This document shows positions 1 to 5,033 of a stretch of 7,204 nt of DNA, piece by piece. The notes beneath the pieces were generated by a model. That model made no database searches. It was given only the letters and a program-made list of their open reading frames with translations, and was not told the DNA's origin. Within the stretch, counting starts at the first letter, position 1. Each line of letters opens with the position of its first letter. The DNA comes from Allobaculum sp. GTDB taxonomy: Bacteria > Bacillota_I > Bacilli_A > Erysipelotrichales > Erysipelotrichaceae. The stretch covers positions 1 through 7,204 of the forward strand of contig JAAVAY010000127.1 of the NCBI GenBank assembly GCA_014803815.1, given 5' to 3'. The translations under genes and the position numbers were made by a program.

Positions 1-2
1 AA

Positions 3-188
3 AGTTTTGTTGGCTATTCGGCTGTGTACGATTTATCTATAATCGATGCTGACAAAATCAAGCCCTACGAAAAAAACAAACAAAAACTTAATAACACTCC
101 TGCACAGTACAAATCGGAATTCGAGTGGCTGAATCTGATGACTGTAATGGTTCTTGAGAACAAAGGAGAAAACGAAAGTGCCGAGTAA
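3..188 (+). CDS. C-terminal end of an unidentified mobile-element gene (partial)
   Basis: An open frame enters from the left edge and ends at TAA 186-188, giving the last 61 residues of a protein whose start lies outside the window. The readable tail is hydrophilic, begins with aromatic residues (SFVGYSAVYDL) and ends with ENKGENESAE. I recognise no domain. The best support is context: the stop codon overlaps the GTG start of the next gene (xis, 178) by 11 bases, and the xis ribosome binding site AAAGGAG lies inside this frame, a typical translationally coupled arrangement in an integrative-element module. The product is probably an element gene, but its function cannot be stated. Confidence 0.6.
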   Translation, partial: SFVGYSAVYDLSIIDADKIKPYEKNKQKLNNTPAQYKSEFEWLNLMTVMVLENKGENESAE

Positions 189-397
189 AGAGAATCGGCT
201 TCTACCTTCTGATCGAAAGTTCTTACTCACAGTAGAAGAAGCTTTCGATTATTTCTTATTTCAATATTTCATCCAAAAGAATTCGAACCATCACAGACGA
301 TCCAGAAGGTATGAGCTGCGTATTATTCGTTGGTCGGCAAAGATTAGTAAAAAGAAAAGAAATGGAAAAGTTTTTAACTTCACAATACGAACTTTGA
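178..397 (+). pseudogene. xis: Excisionase (Xis, Tn916 type), disrupted by a 7-bp duplication
   Basis: The product would be a small DNA-bending protein that directs the integrase towards excision. The GTG at 178 is preceded by AAAGGAG (163-169) at normal spacing. The frame reads LLTVEEAFDYF, the typical opening of Tn916-family excisionases, then goes out of register. In the +1 frame it resumes as NISSKRIRTITDD and later VGRQRLVKRKEMEKFL, closing at TGA 395-397, which matches the second helix and wing of the same family. The break falls exactly at a tandem duplication of TTATTTC (249-262). Removing one copy restores a continuous frame of 70 residues, close to the 67 of Tn916 Xis. As it stands the frame continues in the wrong register to a stop at 400-402. 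The next gene is the partner integrase, also broken. Confidence 0.8.
249..262 (+). repeat. Perfect 7-bp tandem duplication inside xis
   Basis: TTATTTC occurs at 249-255 and again at 256-262. Seven is not a multiple of three, so the second copy shifts the xis frame. Both copies are exact, which points to a recent replication-slippage event. Confidence 0.9.
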
Positions 398-408
398 AAT
401 AGCACCTT

Positions 409-441
409 AACCCATATACGTATCCACTATGTATATGGGTT
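409..441 (+). promoter_or_regulatory. Hairpin between xis and int
   Basis: AACCCATATAC (409-419) and GTATATGGGTT (431-441) are perfect 11-base inverted repeats around an 11-base loop. The position, after the xis stop and 35 bases before the int start, suggests a control point between the two genes. The following ATTTTGG is only weakly T-rich, so this could be a weak terminator or attenuator limiting int expression, an RNA-processing site, or a recombinase-binding site. The sequence does not decide between these. Confidence 0.55.
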
Positions 442-476
442 ATTTTGGTTGTTATTCGAAGTTAGAAAGGAAACGA

Positions 477-1633
477 ATGGCAAACAGAAAAGACTCAAAA
501 GGAAGAGTCTTAAAAGCAGGTGAGCGCCAACGCTCTGATTTGACATATGAATATAGGTATCAAGATAGAGATGGGAAACGAAAAAGTATTTATGCTCAAG
601 ATTTAAAAAGTCTTCGAGAAAAAGAAAAAGAGATTCAAAAGATGCTAGACCGTGGAGTCAGTTTAGAGGCAAACAAAGTCTTGTTTGGTGATCTAGTAGA
701 CGAATATGCTTCCCTTAAGCACTACGAAAACGAAGGAAGTATGAAGACTTTTAACAATCATGTAAAGATCGTTAAATCTCATAGAATTTCTAAAAAAAGA
801 ATTTCTACTCTTACAAAAGCTGATGGGAAATCTTTCTTAATAGAATTAAATGTCACTTATTCTGATTCAATGGTAAAAAAAGTAGGTTCTATTTGTAGAA
901 ATGCTTTTGAATACGCTATTGATAAAGAACTTGTTACTAAAAACCCTTTCAATTTTCCTTTAAATTCAGTTTTAAGAGGAAAGAAAAAGGAAGTTACTGC
1001 TTTTACTGAAGATGAGTTTAATTCCCTAATAAAAGAGATGAAGGAATCAAAATTCTACAGTTATTACGTTCCTCATTTTATCTTCTTGAAAGAAACAGGA
1101 TTAAGAATCTCAGAATTTTTGGGATTAACTTTAAAAGATATTGACTTGGAAAATAAACTCGTTTCCGTAAACCAACAAATTCAAAGAGATTTAACTGACT
1201 ATAGCAAAGTATATTTTTGTGGATTAAAGACCAAAAGTTCAAAGGCAAGAATTCCTTTAAGTTCTGCGGCTGAAGAAGCAGTAAGACAACTTATAGCCAA
1301 TTGTAAAGACCCAATAACTTTAAAGGATAAAAATGAGAAGACCTCCCGAGCTGGATTGTCACTAAAACTGGACTTCTAAGACCAGCCAAGGAATGGAGAC
1401 AAATTTTTAAAGACATTGAAAATTGGTATAACAAAAATCATCCTGAATCTCCTATTAAAATTCATCCTCACAAATTTCGGCATACCGCTGCAACGTCTCT
1501 ATTGAGACAAGGATTAAGTGTAACCTCTACGCAAAAAATGTTACGTCACTCCACTCCAGATATGACTCTTAATGTCTATACGCATTTATCGGATGAGGAT
1601 TTAAATAACGAATTCAGATCTATAATCAAGTAA
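477..1633 (+). pseudogene. int: Tyrosine recombinase/integrase (Tn916 family), frameshifted
   Basis: This is a site-specific recombinase that would integrate and excise the element through a phosphotyrosine intermediate. The start is the ATG at 477, preceded by GAAAGG; an in-frame ATG at 429 lies in the hairpin and lacks a binding site. Residues 1-60 resemble the Tn916 arm-binding domain (KDSKGRVLKAGERQR). A core-binding helical domain follows at about 67-160, then the catalytic domain. The first frame holds Arg210 (TGLRISEFLGL) and the lysine region KTKSSKARIPL near 251, then stops at 1377-1379. The rest lies in the -1 frame: HKFRHT (HxxR), LRHSTPDMT and the nucleophile tyrosine in NVYTHL, ending at TAA 1631-1633. 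One added base near 1337-1376 would give about 385 residues, against 405 in Tn916. No slippery heptamer suggests programmed frameshifting; a sequencing error is possible. Confidence 0.85.
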
Positions 1634-1732
1634 AATAGAGGCTTAAAAATTTACCCCAAATTAGGGGAAATCAGGGAAAAAGAGAGAGCCTAATAGCTCC
1701 TAAATAAGCATTTAAAAAGATTCACCAGAAAT
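1634..1732. other. Gene-free junction region after int
   Basis: No gene is visible. A short hairpin, CCCC (1654-1657) with GGGG (1664-1667), can extend by ATTT/AAAT pairs around a bulged A but has no T run, so it is a poor terminator. In Tn916-type elements the end of the element lies shortly beyond int, so an attachment junction is expected between here and the tRNA/tmRNA genes. Without the other end of the element its position cannot be fixed. Confidence 0.4.
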
Positions 1733-1785
1733 AAAAAAATTCTAATCTTTCCTTTAAATAAAGCTATTTAGGGAAGGATTAGAAT
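1733..1785 (-). terminator. Intrinsic terminator of the ssrA-tRNA-Ala transcript
   Basis: A near-perfect hairpin of about 21 pairs joins 1765-1785 to 1739-1760 around the loop AAGC (+ strand 1761-1764). Reading leftwards on the - strand it is followed by seven T residues (A run 1733-1739), as expected for a terminator 16 bases after the tRNA 3' end. The + strand side is less T-rich (AATAATTTATAA) but could also stop transcription arriving from int. Confidence 0.85.
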
Positions 1786-1801
1786 AATTTATAATCAATA
1801 A

Positions 1802-1877
1802 TGGTGGAACATGGGGGGATCGAACCCCCGACCTCATGGCTGCCAGCCATGCGCTCTCCCAGCTGAGCTAATGCCCC
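1802..1877 (-). tRNA. tRNA-Ala (anticodon GGC)
   Basis: The - strand folds as a full 76-base cloverleaf. The acceptor GGGGCAT pairs with ATGTTCC, including G-U pairs at positions 3-70 and 4-69; G3-U70 is the alanine identity element. The D arm has GCTC/GAGC, and the anticodon stem CATGG/CCATG holds the loop CTGGCAG with anticodon GGC. The T arm is GGGGG TTCGATC CCCCC. Discriminator A and CCA are encoded. It starts only two bases after the 3' CCA of tmRNA and precedes the shared terminator, so the two RNAs are probably cut from one precursor. Confidence 0.97.
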
Positions 1878-1879
1878 AT

Positions 1880-2260
1880 TGGTGGAGATGGCGAGAATCG
1901 AACTCGCGTCTAAGTAAGACTCCACGAATTAGCGTTTACAGCTTATTCTGTCTAAAAAACTCTAATGTTGGACAGACACAAACATTTAGAGGGTTGGCTG
2001 TAGATTTTCGTGTAAGCGATCCAGCCCAAGGCTTACCTTATCTTCTTTGTGCTAACAATTCAAACTATAAGACAGCAAACTCATTTGAATCGACTGCAGA
2101 ACAATTTAAGTTCGATTAAGCAGCAAAGGCAACAGCACGGTTTGTACCATAGCTGTAACCATAGTTATAAGAATTAGCGTTTCTTTTAATAATTTTTTAC
2201 GGAATTACCCGGCTGTGGCTAAGTCCAAGCCATTACTTATCGAATGCCAGAAACATCCCC
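1880..2260 (-). ncRNA. ssrA: tmRNA (transfer-messenger RNA)
   Basis: tmRNA rescues ribosomes stalled on broken messages: charged with alanine and bound by SmpB, it enters the empty A site and supplies a short reading frame encoding a degradation tag. The mature 5' end GGGGATG (from 2260) pairs with CATCTCC near the 3' end, with a G-U third pair for alanyl-tRNA synthetase, and an encoded CCA ends at 1880. The T arm GCGAG TTCGATT CTCGC is clear. The 5' tRNA-like part contains TCTGGCATTCGATAAGTAATGG, diverged from the usual TACGGATTCGACAG-type sequence. The tag frame ends in GCT GCT TAA at 2116. Length is about 381 bases, typical of the one-piece form. smpB lies immediately upstream on the same strand. 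Confidence 0.95.
2116..2178 (-). other. tmRNA tag-peptide reading frame
   Basis: Reading back from the stop TAA (2118-2116), the codons give ANSYNYGYSY then GTNRAVAFAA if translation resumes at the GCT at 2178. The C-terminal AVAFAA is the hydrophobic ending recognised by ClpXP-type proteases. The A-rich AAAAGAAAC just before this GCT fits a resume site, but a later resume codon cannot be excluded. At 20 codons it is longer than the 10-15 usual in Firmicutes, and it is rich in Tyr, Asn and Gly. Confidence 0.65.
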
Positions 2261-2282
2261 GGCAAGTTATTGTATACTTCAA

Positions 2283-2308
2283 GTTCAAGATAAAATTATC
2301 TCTTGAAC
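2283..2308 (-). other. Leader hairpin of precursor tmRNA
   Basis: On the - strand GTTCAAGA (2308-2301) pairs perfectly with TCTTGAAC (2290-2283) around a 10-base AT-rich loop that can pair further. It starts at the predicted transcription start and precedes the mature tmRNA 5' end by 22 bases. There is no T run after it, so it is not a terminator. It may stabilise or guide processing of the precursor. Confidence 0.5.
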
Positions 2309-2315
2309 CGTCGAT

Positions 2316-2344
2316 ATAGTACTATACTTTCAATTCTTTGGCAA
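2316..2344 (-). promoter_or_regulatory. Promoter of ssrA
   Basis: The - strand has TTGCCA (2344-2339), a 17-base spacer and TACTAT (2321-2316), close to the housekeeping sigma consensus. Transcription would begin near 2309, giving a leader of about 49 bases. The -35 begins four bases after the smpB stop, so ssrA can be transcribed separately from smpB. Confidence 0.65.
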
Positions 2345-2347
2345 GGA

Positions 2348-2809
2348 CTAATAGCGCTCTTTTACAAGTTTTCGAATCTCTCGTTCTACATCTCGCTTTT
2401 TTGCACTCTCACGTTTATCGTGTAAATTTTTACCACGAGCCACTGCAATTTCCATTTTGCATAAGCCGTGGGTGATATAAATATTAAGAGGAATAAGGGT
2501 AAGGCCTTTTAGACGTACGGCTTGATCGAGCTTTAAGATTTCTCGTTTGTGAAGCAATAAGCGCCGATCTCGTACTTCGTCATGGTTGAATCGATTTCCA
2601 AATTCATAAGGAGAAATGTGCATTCCTTTGATAATCGCTTGACCATCGCGAATGGAAATATAGGCATCTTTGAGTTGCACTTTTCCTTGACGAATGCTTT
2701 TAATTTCTGTGCCTTTGAGTTCAATCCCTGCTTCATAGCGATCTAATAATTCATATTCATGTCTTGCTTTGCGATTGACTGCAATCATTTTTACTGGTTT
2801 ATTCGCCAT
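2348..2809 (-). CDS. smpB: SsrA-binding protein SmpB
   Basis: SmpB is the cytosolic RNA-binding partner of tmRNA; it docks on the tRNA-like domain, mimics the missing anticodon stem and is required for trans-translation. The 153-residue protein has the standard length and landmarks: NRKARHEYELLDRYEAGIEL at about 12-31, LKGTEIKSIRQGKVQLKDAY, the HISPYEFGNRFNHDEVRDR segment near 65-83, and the family-typical LHDKRESAKKRDVEREIRK tail whose basic helix enters the mRNA channel. The ATG is preceded by AAGGAGGA. An extended -10 promoter lies upstream, and ssrA follows on the same strand 87 bases after the stop, the common Firmicute arrangement. Confidence 0.97.
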   Translation of the reverse strand: MANKPVKMIAVNRKARHEYELLDRYEAGIELKGTEIKSIRQGKVQLKDAYISIRDGQAIIKGMHISPYEFGNRFNHDEVRDRRLLLHKREILKLDQAVRLKGLTLIPLNIYITHGLCKMEIAVARGKNLHDKRESAKKRDVEREIRKLVKERY

Positions 2810-2861
2810 GAGGATCCTCCTTACTTTAAGGTAAAAGAAATGCTAAACCAAAAGCACACAA

Positions 2862-2870
2862 AGTATAGCA
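2862..2870 (-). promoter_or_regulatory. Extended -10 promoter of smpB
   Basis: The - strand reads TGCTATACT, a TGn extension plus TATACT, about 50 bases before the smpB ATG. No good -35 lies 16-18 bases upstream, which is acceptable for an extended -10 promoter. Confidence 0.55.
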
Positions 2871-2913
2871 GATAAAGCGGCAATTTTTATGTTTTGACCT
2901 TATTCAATCTCAC

Positions 2914-2944
2914 AAAAAGTGGGAAGCCCTAGCCTAGAGCTCCC
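2914..2944 (-). terminator. Terminator after the XRE-type regulator gene
   Basis: On the - strand GGGAGCTCTA pairs with TAGGGCTTCCC around the loop GGC (one bulge, one G-U pair), followed after two bases by TTTTT. It lies 32 bases past the regulator stop and upstream of the smpB promoter, so the two genes are separate units. Confidence 0.7.
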
Positions 2945-2975
2945 CCAATTCAATCGTTTGTGGGCGGATTAACTG

Positions 2976-3197
2976 TTAAGCGTCTCGTTTCTCGCAAGGC
3001 ACATATACAAGTTCAATATCGTAACCTAAGGCTTCCATCATTTGGATGAATGTTTTGTTTAACAGTCCATCCTTTTTCTTGATGATTCTGTTTACATATT
3101 GAGATGTAGTACCAATCTTCGTACCAAGACGTTCTTGGGTATATCCGCCTTCGAGAATTTTCACTTTAATGTCTACTTCAATATTATTTTTGACCAT
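2976..3197 (-). CDS. Small XRE-family helix-turn-helix regulator
   Basis: This 73-residue protein is almost entirely one helix-turn-helix domain, a DNA-binding fold that usually acts as a dimeric repressor. YTQERLGTKIGTTSQYVNRIIKKKDG gives the turn helix and recognition helix (about residues 19-44), and KTFIQMMEALGYDIELVYV forms the closing helix and a strand. I chose the ATG at 3197; a GTG at 3212 would add five residues, but GAGGAG (3218-3213) overlaps it and leaves no spacing. That GAGGAG sits 14-15 bases from the ATG, longer than usual. Such proteins are common in prophages, integrative elements and antitoxin-like genes, but no toxin partner is visible. The gene is monocistronic with its own terminator; its targets are unknown. 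Confidence 0.8.
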   Translation of the reverse strand: MVKNNIEVDIKVKILEGGYTQERLGTKIGTTSQYVNRIIKKKDGLLNKTFIQMMEALGYDIELVYVPCEKRDA

Positions 3198-3212
3198 AAA
3201 GTTCTTTCTCAC

Positions 3213-3544
3213 TCCTCGTTCTTTATACTACTGAGAAAGATTAAAAAATCAATATTTTGAAAGATTTTAAACAAAAAAACTATACCCATTTAATTGATAT
3301 CTTCATACTTAATAGGTTAGTGGATAAAGGTTAGCCTTCCTTCATAATTTTAAAAGCAGATCCATTCTTTCTTTCCTAAAACGTCTAAGGAAAGGATTTC
3401 CTTATATTTTAAGCTTTTTTAAAGAACTATTTTCTTTTAAAAGGGAAGAAAAAGAGTTTAGTGGGATCAATCTTTGAAAAAGGATTAAGAAATCCTTTTA
3501 GGATAGAGCCACTTCTTTCAATTTATTTTTCTTCTATTGGACAT
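3213..3544. other. AT-rich intergenic region with hairpins, no gene seen
   Basis: No convincing coding frame is present. It holds a 7-bp hairpin with loop GGA (3387-3403), the 10-base palindrome CTTTTAAAAG (3434-3443) and a 9-bp hairpin AAAAGGATT/AATCCTTTT with a 4-base loop (3478-3499). A possible promoter for the regulator reads TTGATT, 19 bases, TATAAA (3222-3227 for the -10) on the - strand, but it would start transcription inside the ribosome binding site and is doubtful. Confidence 0.4.
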
Positions 3545-3577
3545 AAAAAAATGAGATAGAGAGTTGCCCTATCTCAT
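3545..3577 (-). terminator. Terminator of the LEA-like gene
   Basis: On the - strand ATGAGATAG (3577-3569) pairs perfectly with CTATCTCAT (3559-3551) around a 9-base loop and is followed by six T residues. It begins 14 bases after the stop codon of the LEA-like gene. Confidence 0.9.
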
Positions 3578-3591
3578 GAATATGATTGACT

Positions 3592-4347
3592 TTATTTTTT
3601 GAGTTCGTCTTTTACTTTATCGGTTGCGTCTGTTACGTCTTTTTTAACGTCAGCAGCGGCGGCTTCTACGTGATCTTTTACTTTTGTCGCATCTTCTTTG
3701 ACATCAGCAGAAACTTTCGCAGCTTCTGCTTTTACATCCGCAGCAGCTTTTTCTACATCCGCTTTAGCATCTGCGGTTACTTTTTCAGCATCGGTTTTTG
3801 CTTTAGAAGTGAAGCTTTCGGCTGCATCTTTTACTTGAGCGGCCGATTTTTCAACACTCGCCTCTACTTTTTTGGCATCATCTTTTGCGACAGCAACTCC
3901 TTTATTTACAGCACCTTTTACACTCTCAGAAATACGTTGGGCTTGATCTTTCACACTAGCTAAACCTTTATCGAAGTTAGATTTTACTTCATTTCCAAAA
4001 GCTTCGACTTTTGATTTGGCTTCCGAAGCATCTTTTTTCACATCTGCATCTGCTTTTGCTACGTCTTCTTTTGCATCATTCACATCTTTTTTGATATCAG
4101 CTTTTGCTTTATCAGCATCGTTGGCGAGATCTTCTTTGATTTGATCTGCTTTTGCAGCAGCTTTAGCGCTATCGGCTTCTAAGTGATTGTTGACTTTATT
4201 GATCTCTTTGTCAGCGTCTGCTTCTACTTTAGATTTATCGCTTTCAAATTTTTCTTTGATTTTCTCAGCGTCTTTTTTTACGTTCTCTTCAAATTTTTCC
4301 CATTCTTTTTTGATGTCATTTCCTAATTCAGAGAAGAAATTGCTCAT
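3592..4347 (-). CDS. LEA/apolipoprotein-like amphipathic repeat protein
   Basis: A 251-residue, very hydrophilic protein made almost entirely of Ala, Lys, Asp, Glu and Val, with no Cys, Pro or Tyr and a single Trp (position 16). It has no signal peptide or membrane segment, so it should be cytosolic. The C-terminal 55 residues have hydrophobic Val/Leu positions spaced 4,7,4,7,4,7,4, an 11-residue (hendecad) period typical of LEA-type, apolipoprotein and synuclein-like helices that fold along membranes or on drying. Motifs such as ADVKKD, AKADAD and KVEA recur throughout. The N-terminus (MSNFFSELGNDIKKEWEKFEENV) is a non-repetitive amphipathic start. By family analogy a role in stress or desiccation tolerance or surface protection is possible, but this is inference. 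The leader is unusual (4348-4473), and the gene has its own terminator. Confidence 0.8.
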   Translation of the reverse strand: MSNFFSELGNDIKKEWEKFEENVKKDAEKIKEKFESDKSKVEADADKEINKVNNHLEADSAKAAAKADQIKEDLANDADKAKADIKKDVNDAKEDVAKADADVKKDASEAKSKVEAFGNEVKSNFDKGLASVKDQAQRISESVKGAVNKGVAVAKDDAKKVEASVEKSAAQVKDAAESFTSKAKTDAEKVTADAKADVEKAAADVKAEAAKVSADVKEDATKVKDHVEAAAADVKKDVTDATDKVKDELKK

Positions 4348-4403
4348 AGTTTATTCGGCAAGGGTAGCTACCTAAAGTAGAGAGGAATTGCCGAACCTCC
4401 TTT
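4348..4403 (-). promoter_or_regulatory. SD separated from the start codon by a stem-loop
   Basis: On the - strand a strong SD AAAGGAGG (4403-4396) is directly followed by TTCGGCAA (4395-4388), a 26-base loop and TTGCCGAA (4361-4354), then TAAACT and the ATG at 4347. The linear SD-to-ATG distance is 48 bases, far too long, but folding the perfect 8-bp stem leaves six bases, an ideal spacing. No usable start codon lies next to the SD. The loop contains the palindrome GGTAGCTACC (+ strand 4363-4372) and a CCTC that could instead pair with GAGG of the SD. A similar hairpin-bridged SD is known from phage T4 gene 38. Confidence 0.7.
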
Positions 4404-4431
4404 CGATCAGATATCCTTTTCATTCCTCAAG

Positions 4432-4473
4432 AAAAAAAATCCTCTTTTCGCTGCCATTAACATTGGAAAAGAG
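4432..4473 (-). terminator. Terminator-like hairpin in the LEA-like gene leader
   Basis: On the - strand CTCTTTTC (4473-4466) pairs with GAAAAGAG (4449-4442), with an inner CCA/TGG, and after GA come eight T residues (4439-4432). It lies between a -10 box (4511-4516) and the SD of the LEA-like gene, so it would act as an attenuator or end a short RNA of about 70 bases. A frame MKDFTLFQC with stop (4486-4457) enters the hairpin, but its binding site is poor. Confidence 0.65.
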
Positions 4474-4510
4474 TAAAATCCTTCATTATTAAAACTTTCT
4501 TGACCTTCAC

Positions 4511-4516
4511 ATTATA
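4511..4516 (-). promoter_or_regulatory. Possible -10 box upstream of the LEA-like gene
   Basis: The - strand has a perfect TATAAT. No good -35 is seen at 16-18 bases. The palindrome AAATAGCTATTT (4523-4534) occupies the spacer and shares the core TAGCTA with the palindrome in the leader loop. Transcription would start near 4504, giving a leader of about 157 bases. Confidence 0.4.
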
Positions 4517-4608
4517 CGTAAAAAATAGCTATTTCTTGGAAATATGCTCACTCTTTTTCTGGAAGAATTTCTAGAGCGAGAAAGTTTAGAAATCGGCTTT
4601 TTCTCATT

Positions 4609-4636
4609 AAAAAATGTCTAGTAAAATTCTACTAGA
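4609..4636 (-). terminator. Second terminator after the 77-residue protein gene
   Basis: On the - strand TCTAGTA (4636-4630) pairs with TACTAGA (4623-4617) around a six-base loop; two bases later come six T residues. It lies in tandem with the stronger hairpin at 4672-4702, as a back-up. Confidence 0.5.
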
Positions 4637-4671
4637 TTCAAAAGAGGCAAAGACTGGAAGAAGAGATACGC

Positions 4672-4702
4672 AAAAAAGCGACTGGAAAAACCGTCGCTTT
4701 TT
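4672..4702 (-). terminator. Terminator of the 77-residue protein gene
   Basis: AAAAAGCGAC and GTCGCTTTTT form a perfect 10-bp stem around a 10-base loop, and on the - strand it ends in a run of six T. It starts 11 bases beyond the stop codon. The A/T flanks make it usable in both directions. Confidence 0.85.
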
Positions 4703-4712
4703 GATAACCGCC

Positions 4713-4946
4713 TTAAAGAGTAGCGGCTTTAGCTAAAAATTCACTTTCAGGAACAATAGTCCAAGTCCCTGCTTCTTTGGTAAGATAACGATATTCGTTA
4801 CATACCATAACACGAGCTGTAGTGTCTTCTACATTTAAAACATCGATGGTATAGTATTGGGAATCATCGAGTTCATTGTGGTTAGACATGTTTTCTAACA
4901 GCGTGTTTACGATATCTTTTGCGTTTTGGAAATAATCTTTTGCCAT
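4713..4946 (-). CDS. Small protein of unknown function (77 residues)
   Basis: I do not recognise this protein. The ATG at 4946 is preceded by GAGAGG at about nine bases, and a strong terminator follows the stop, so it is probably a real single gene. The first 25 residues look helical (MAKDYFQNAKDIVNTLLENM). After an acidic turn (NELDDSQ) come alternating strand-like segments (YYTIDVLNV, TARVMVCNEYRYL, GTWTIVP) and a short helical end, suggesting a small alpha/beta or antiparallel beta fold. It has one Cys and no signal peptide or membrane segment, so it is likely cytosolic. Its leader contains the strong hairpin at 4991-5033, and no clear promoter is visible. Confidence 0.75.
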   Translation of the reverse strand: MAKDYFQNAKDIVNTLLENMSNHNELDDSQYYTIDVLNVEDTTARVMVCNEYRYLTKEAGTWTIVPESEFLAKAATL

Positions 4947-4990
4947 AGATTTATGCCTCTCTTTCTTCTTATTTGTCTTTTTTATTTTTC

Positions 4991-5033
4991 AAACCAGAGC
5001 TTTTCTGAGGGAAAGAAAAGTTCTGGTTTTTTT
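4991..5033 (+). terminator. Strong + strand terminator with no gene in front
   Basis: AAACCAGA, a G-U pair and CTTTTCT form a 16-pair stem with AGAAAAG and TCTGGTTT around the loop GAGGGAA, ending in seven T residues on the + strand. On the - strand the following bases are TTTGAAAAAT, so it is a poor - strand terminator. No + strand gene exists between int and this point. It could end an antisense transcript, or act as a 5' structure in the message of the 77-residue protein. Confidence 0.65.

Noticed and set aside
33..230. A - strand frame of 65 codons near the left edge.
   Set aside because: It is opposite the element gene tail and xis, is Phe-rich as antisense frames of AT-rich genes often are, and shows no domain.
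1340..1379. Programmed -1 ribosomal frameshifting as the explanation for the split integrase.
   Set aside because: There is no X XXY YYZ slippery heptamer in the right phase and no obvious downstream pseudoknot; a mutation or read error is simpler.
1811..2119. A + strand open frame of 102 codons.
   Set aside because: It lies entirely antisense to tRNA-Ala and tmRNA, whose structures are unmistakable.
2533..2736. A - strand frame of 67 codons inside smpB in another phase.
   Set aside because: smpB is certain, and this overlapping frame has no supporting start signals or family resemblance.
3586..3963. A + strand frame of 125 codons rich in Phe, Tyr and Ser.
   Set aside because: It is the antisense of the Lys/Ala/Asp-rich repeat gene, which explains its odd composition.
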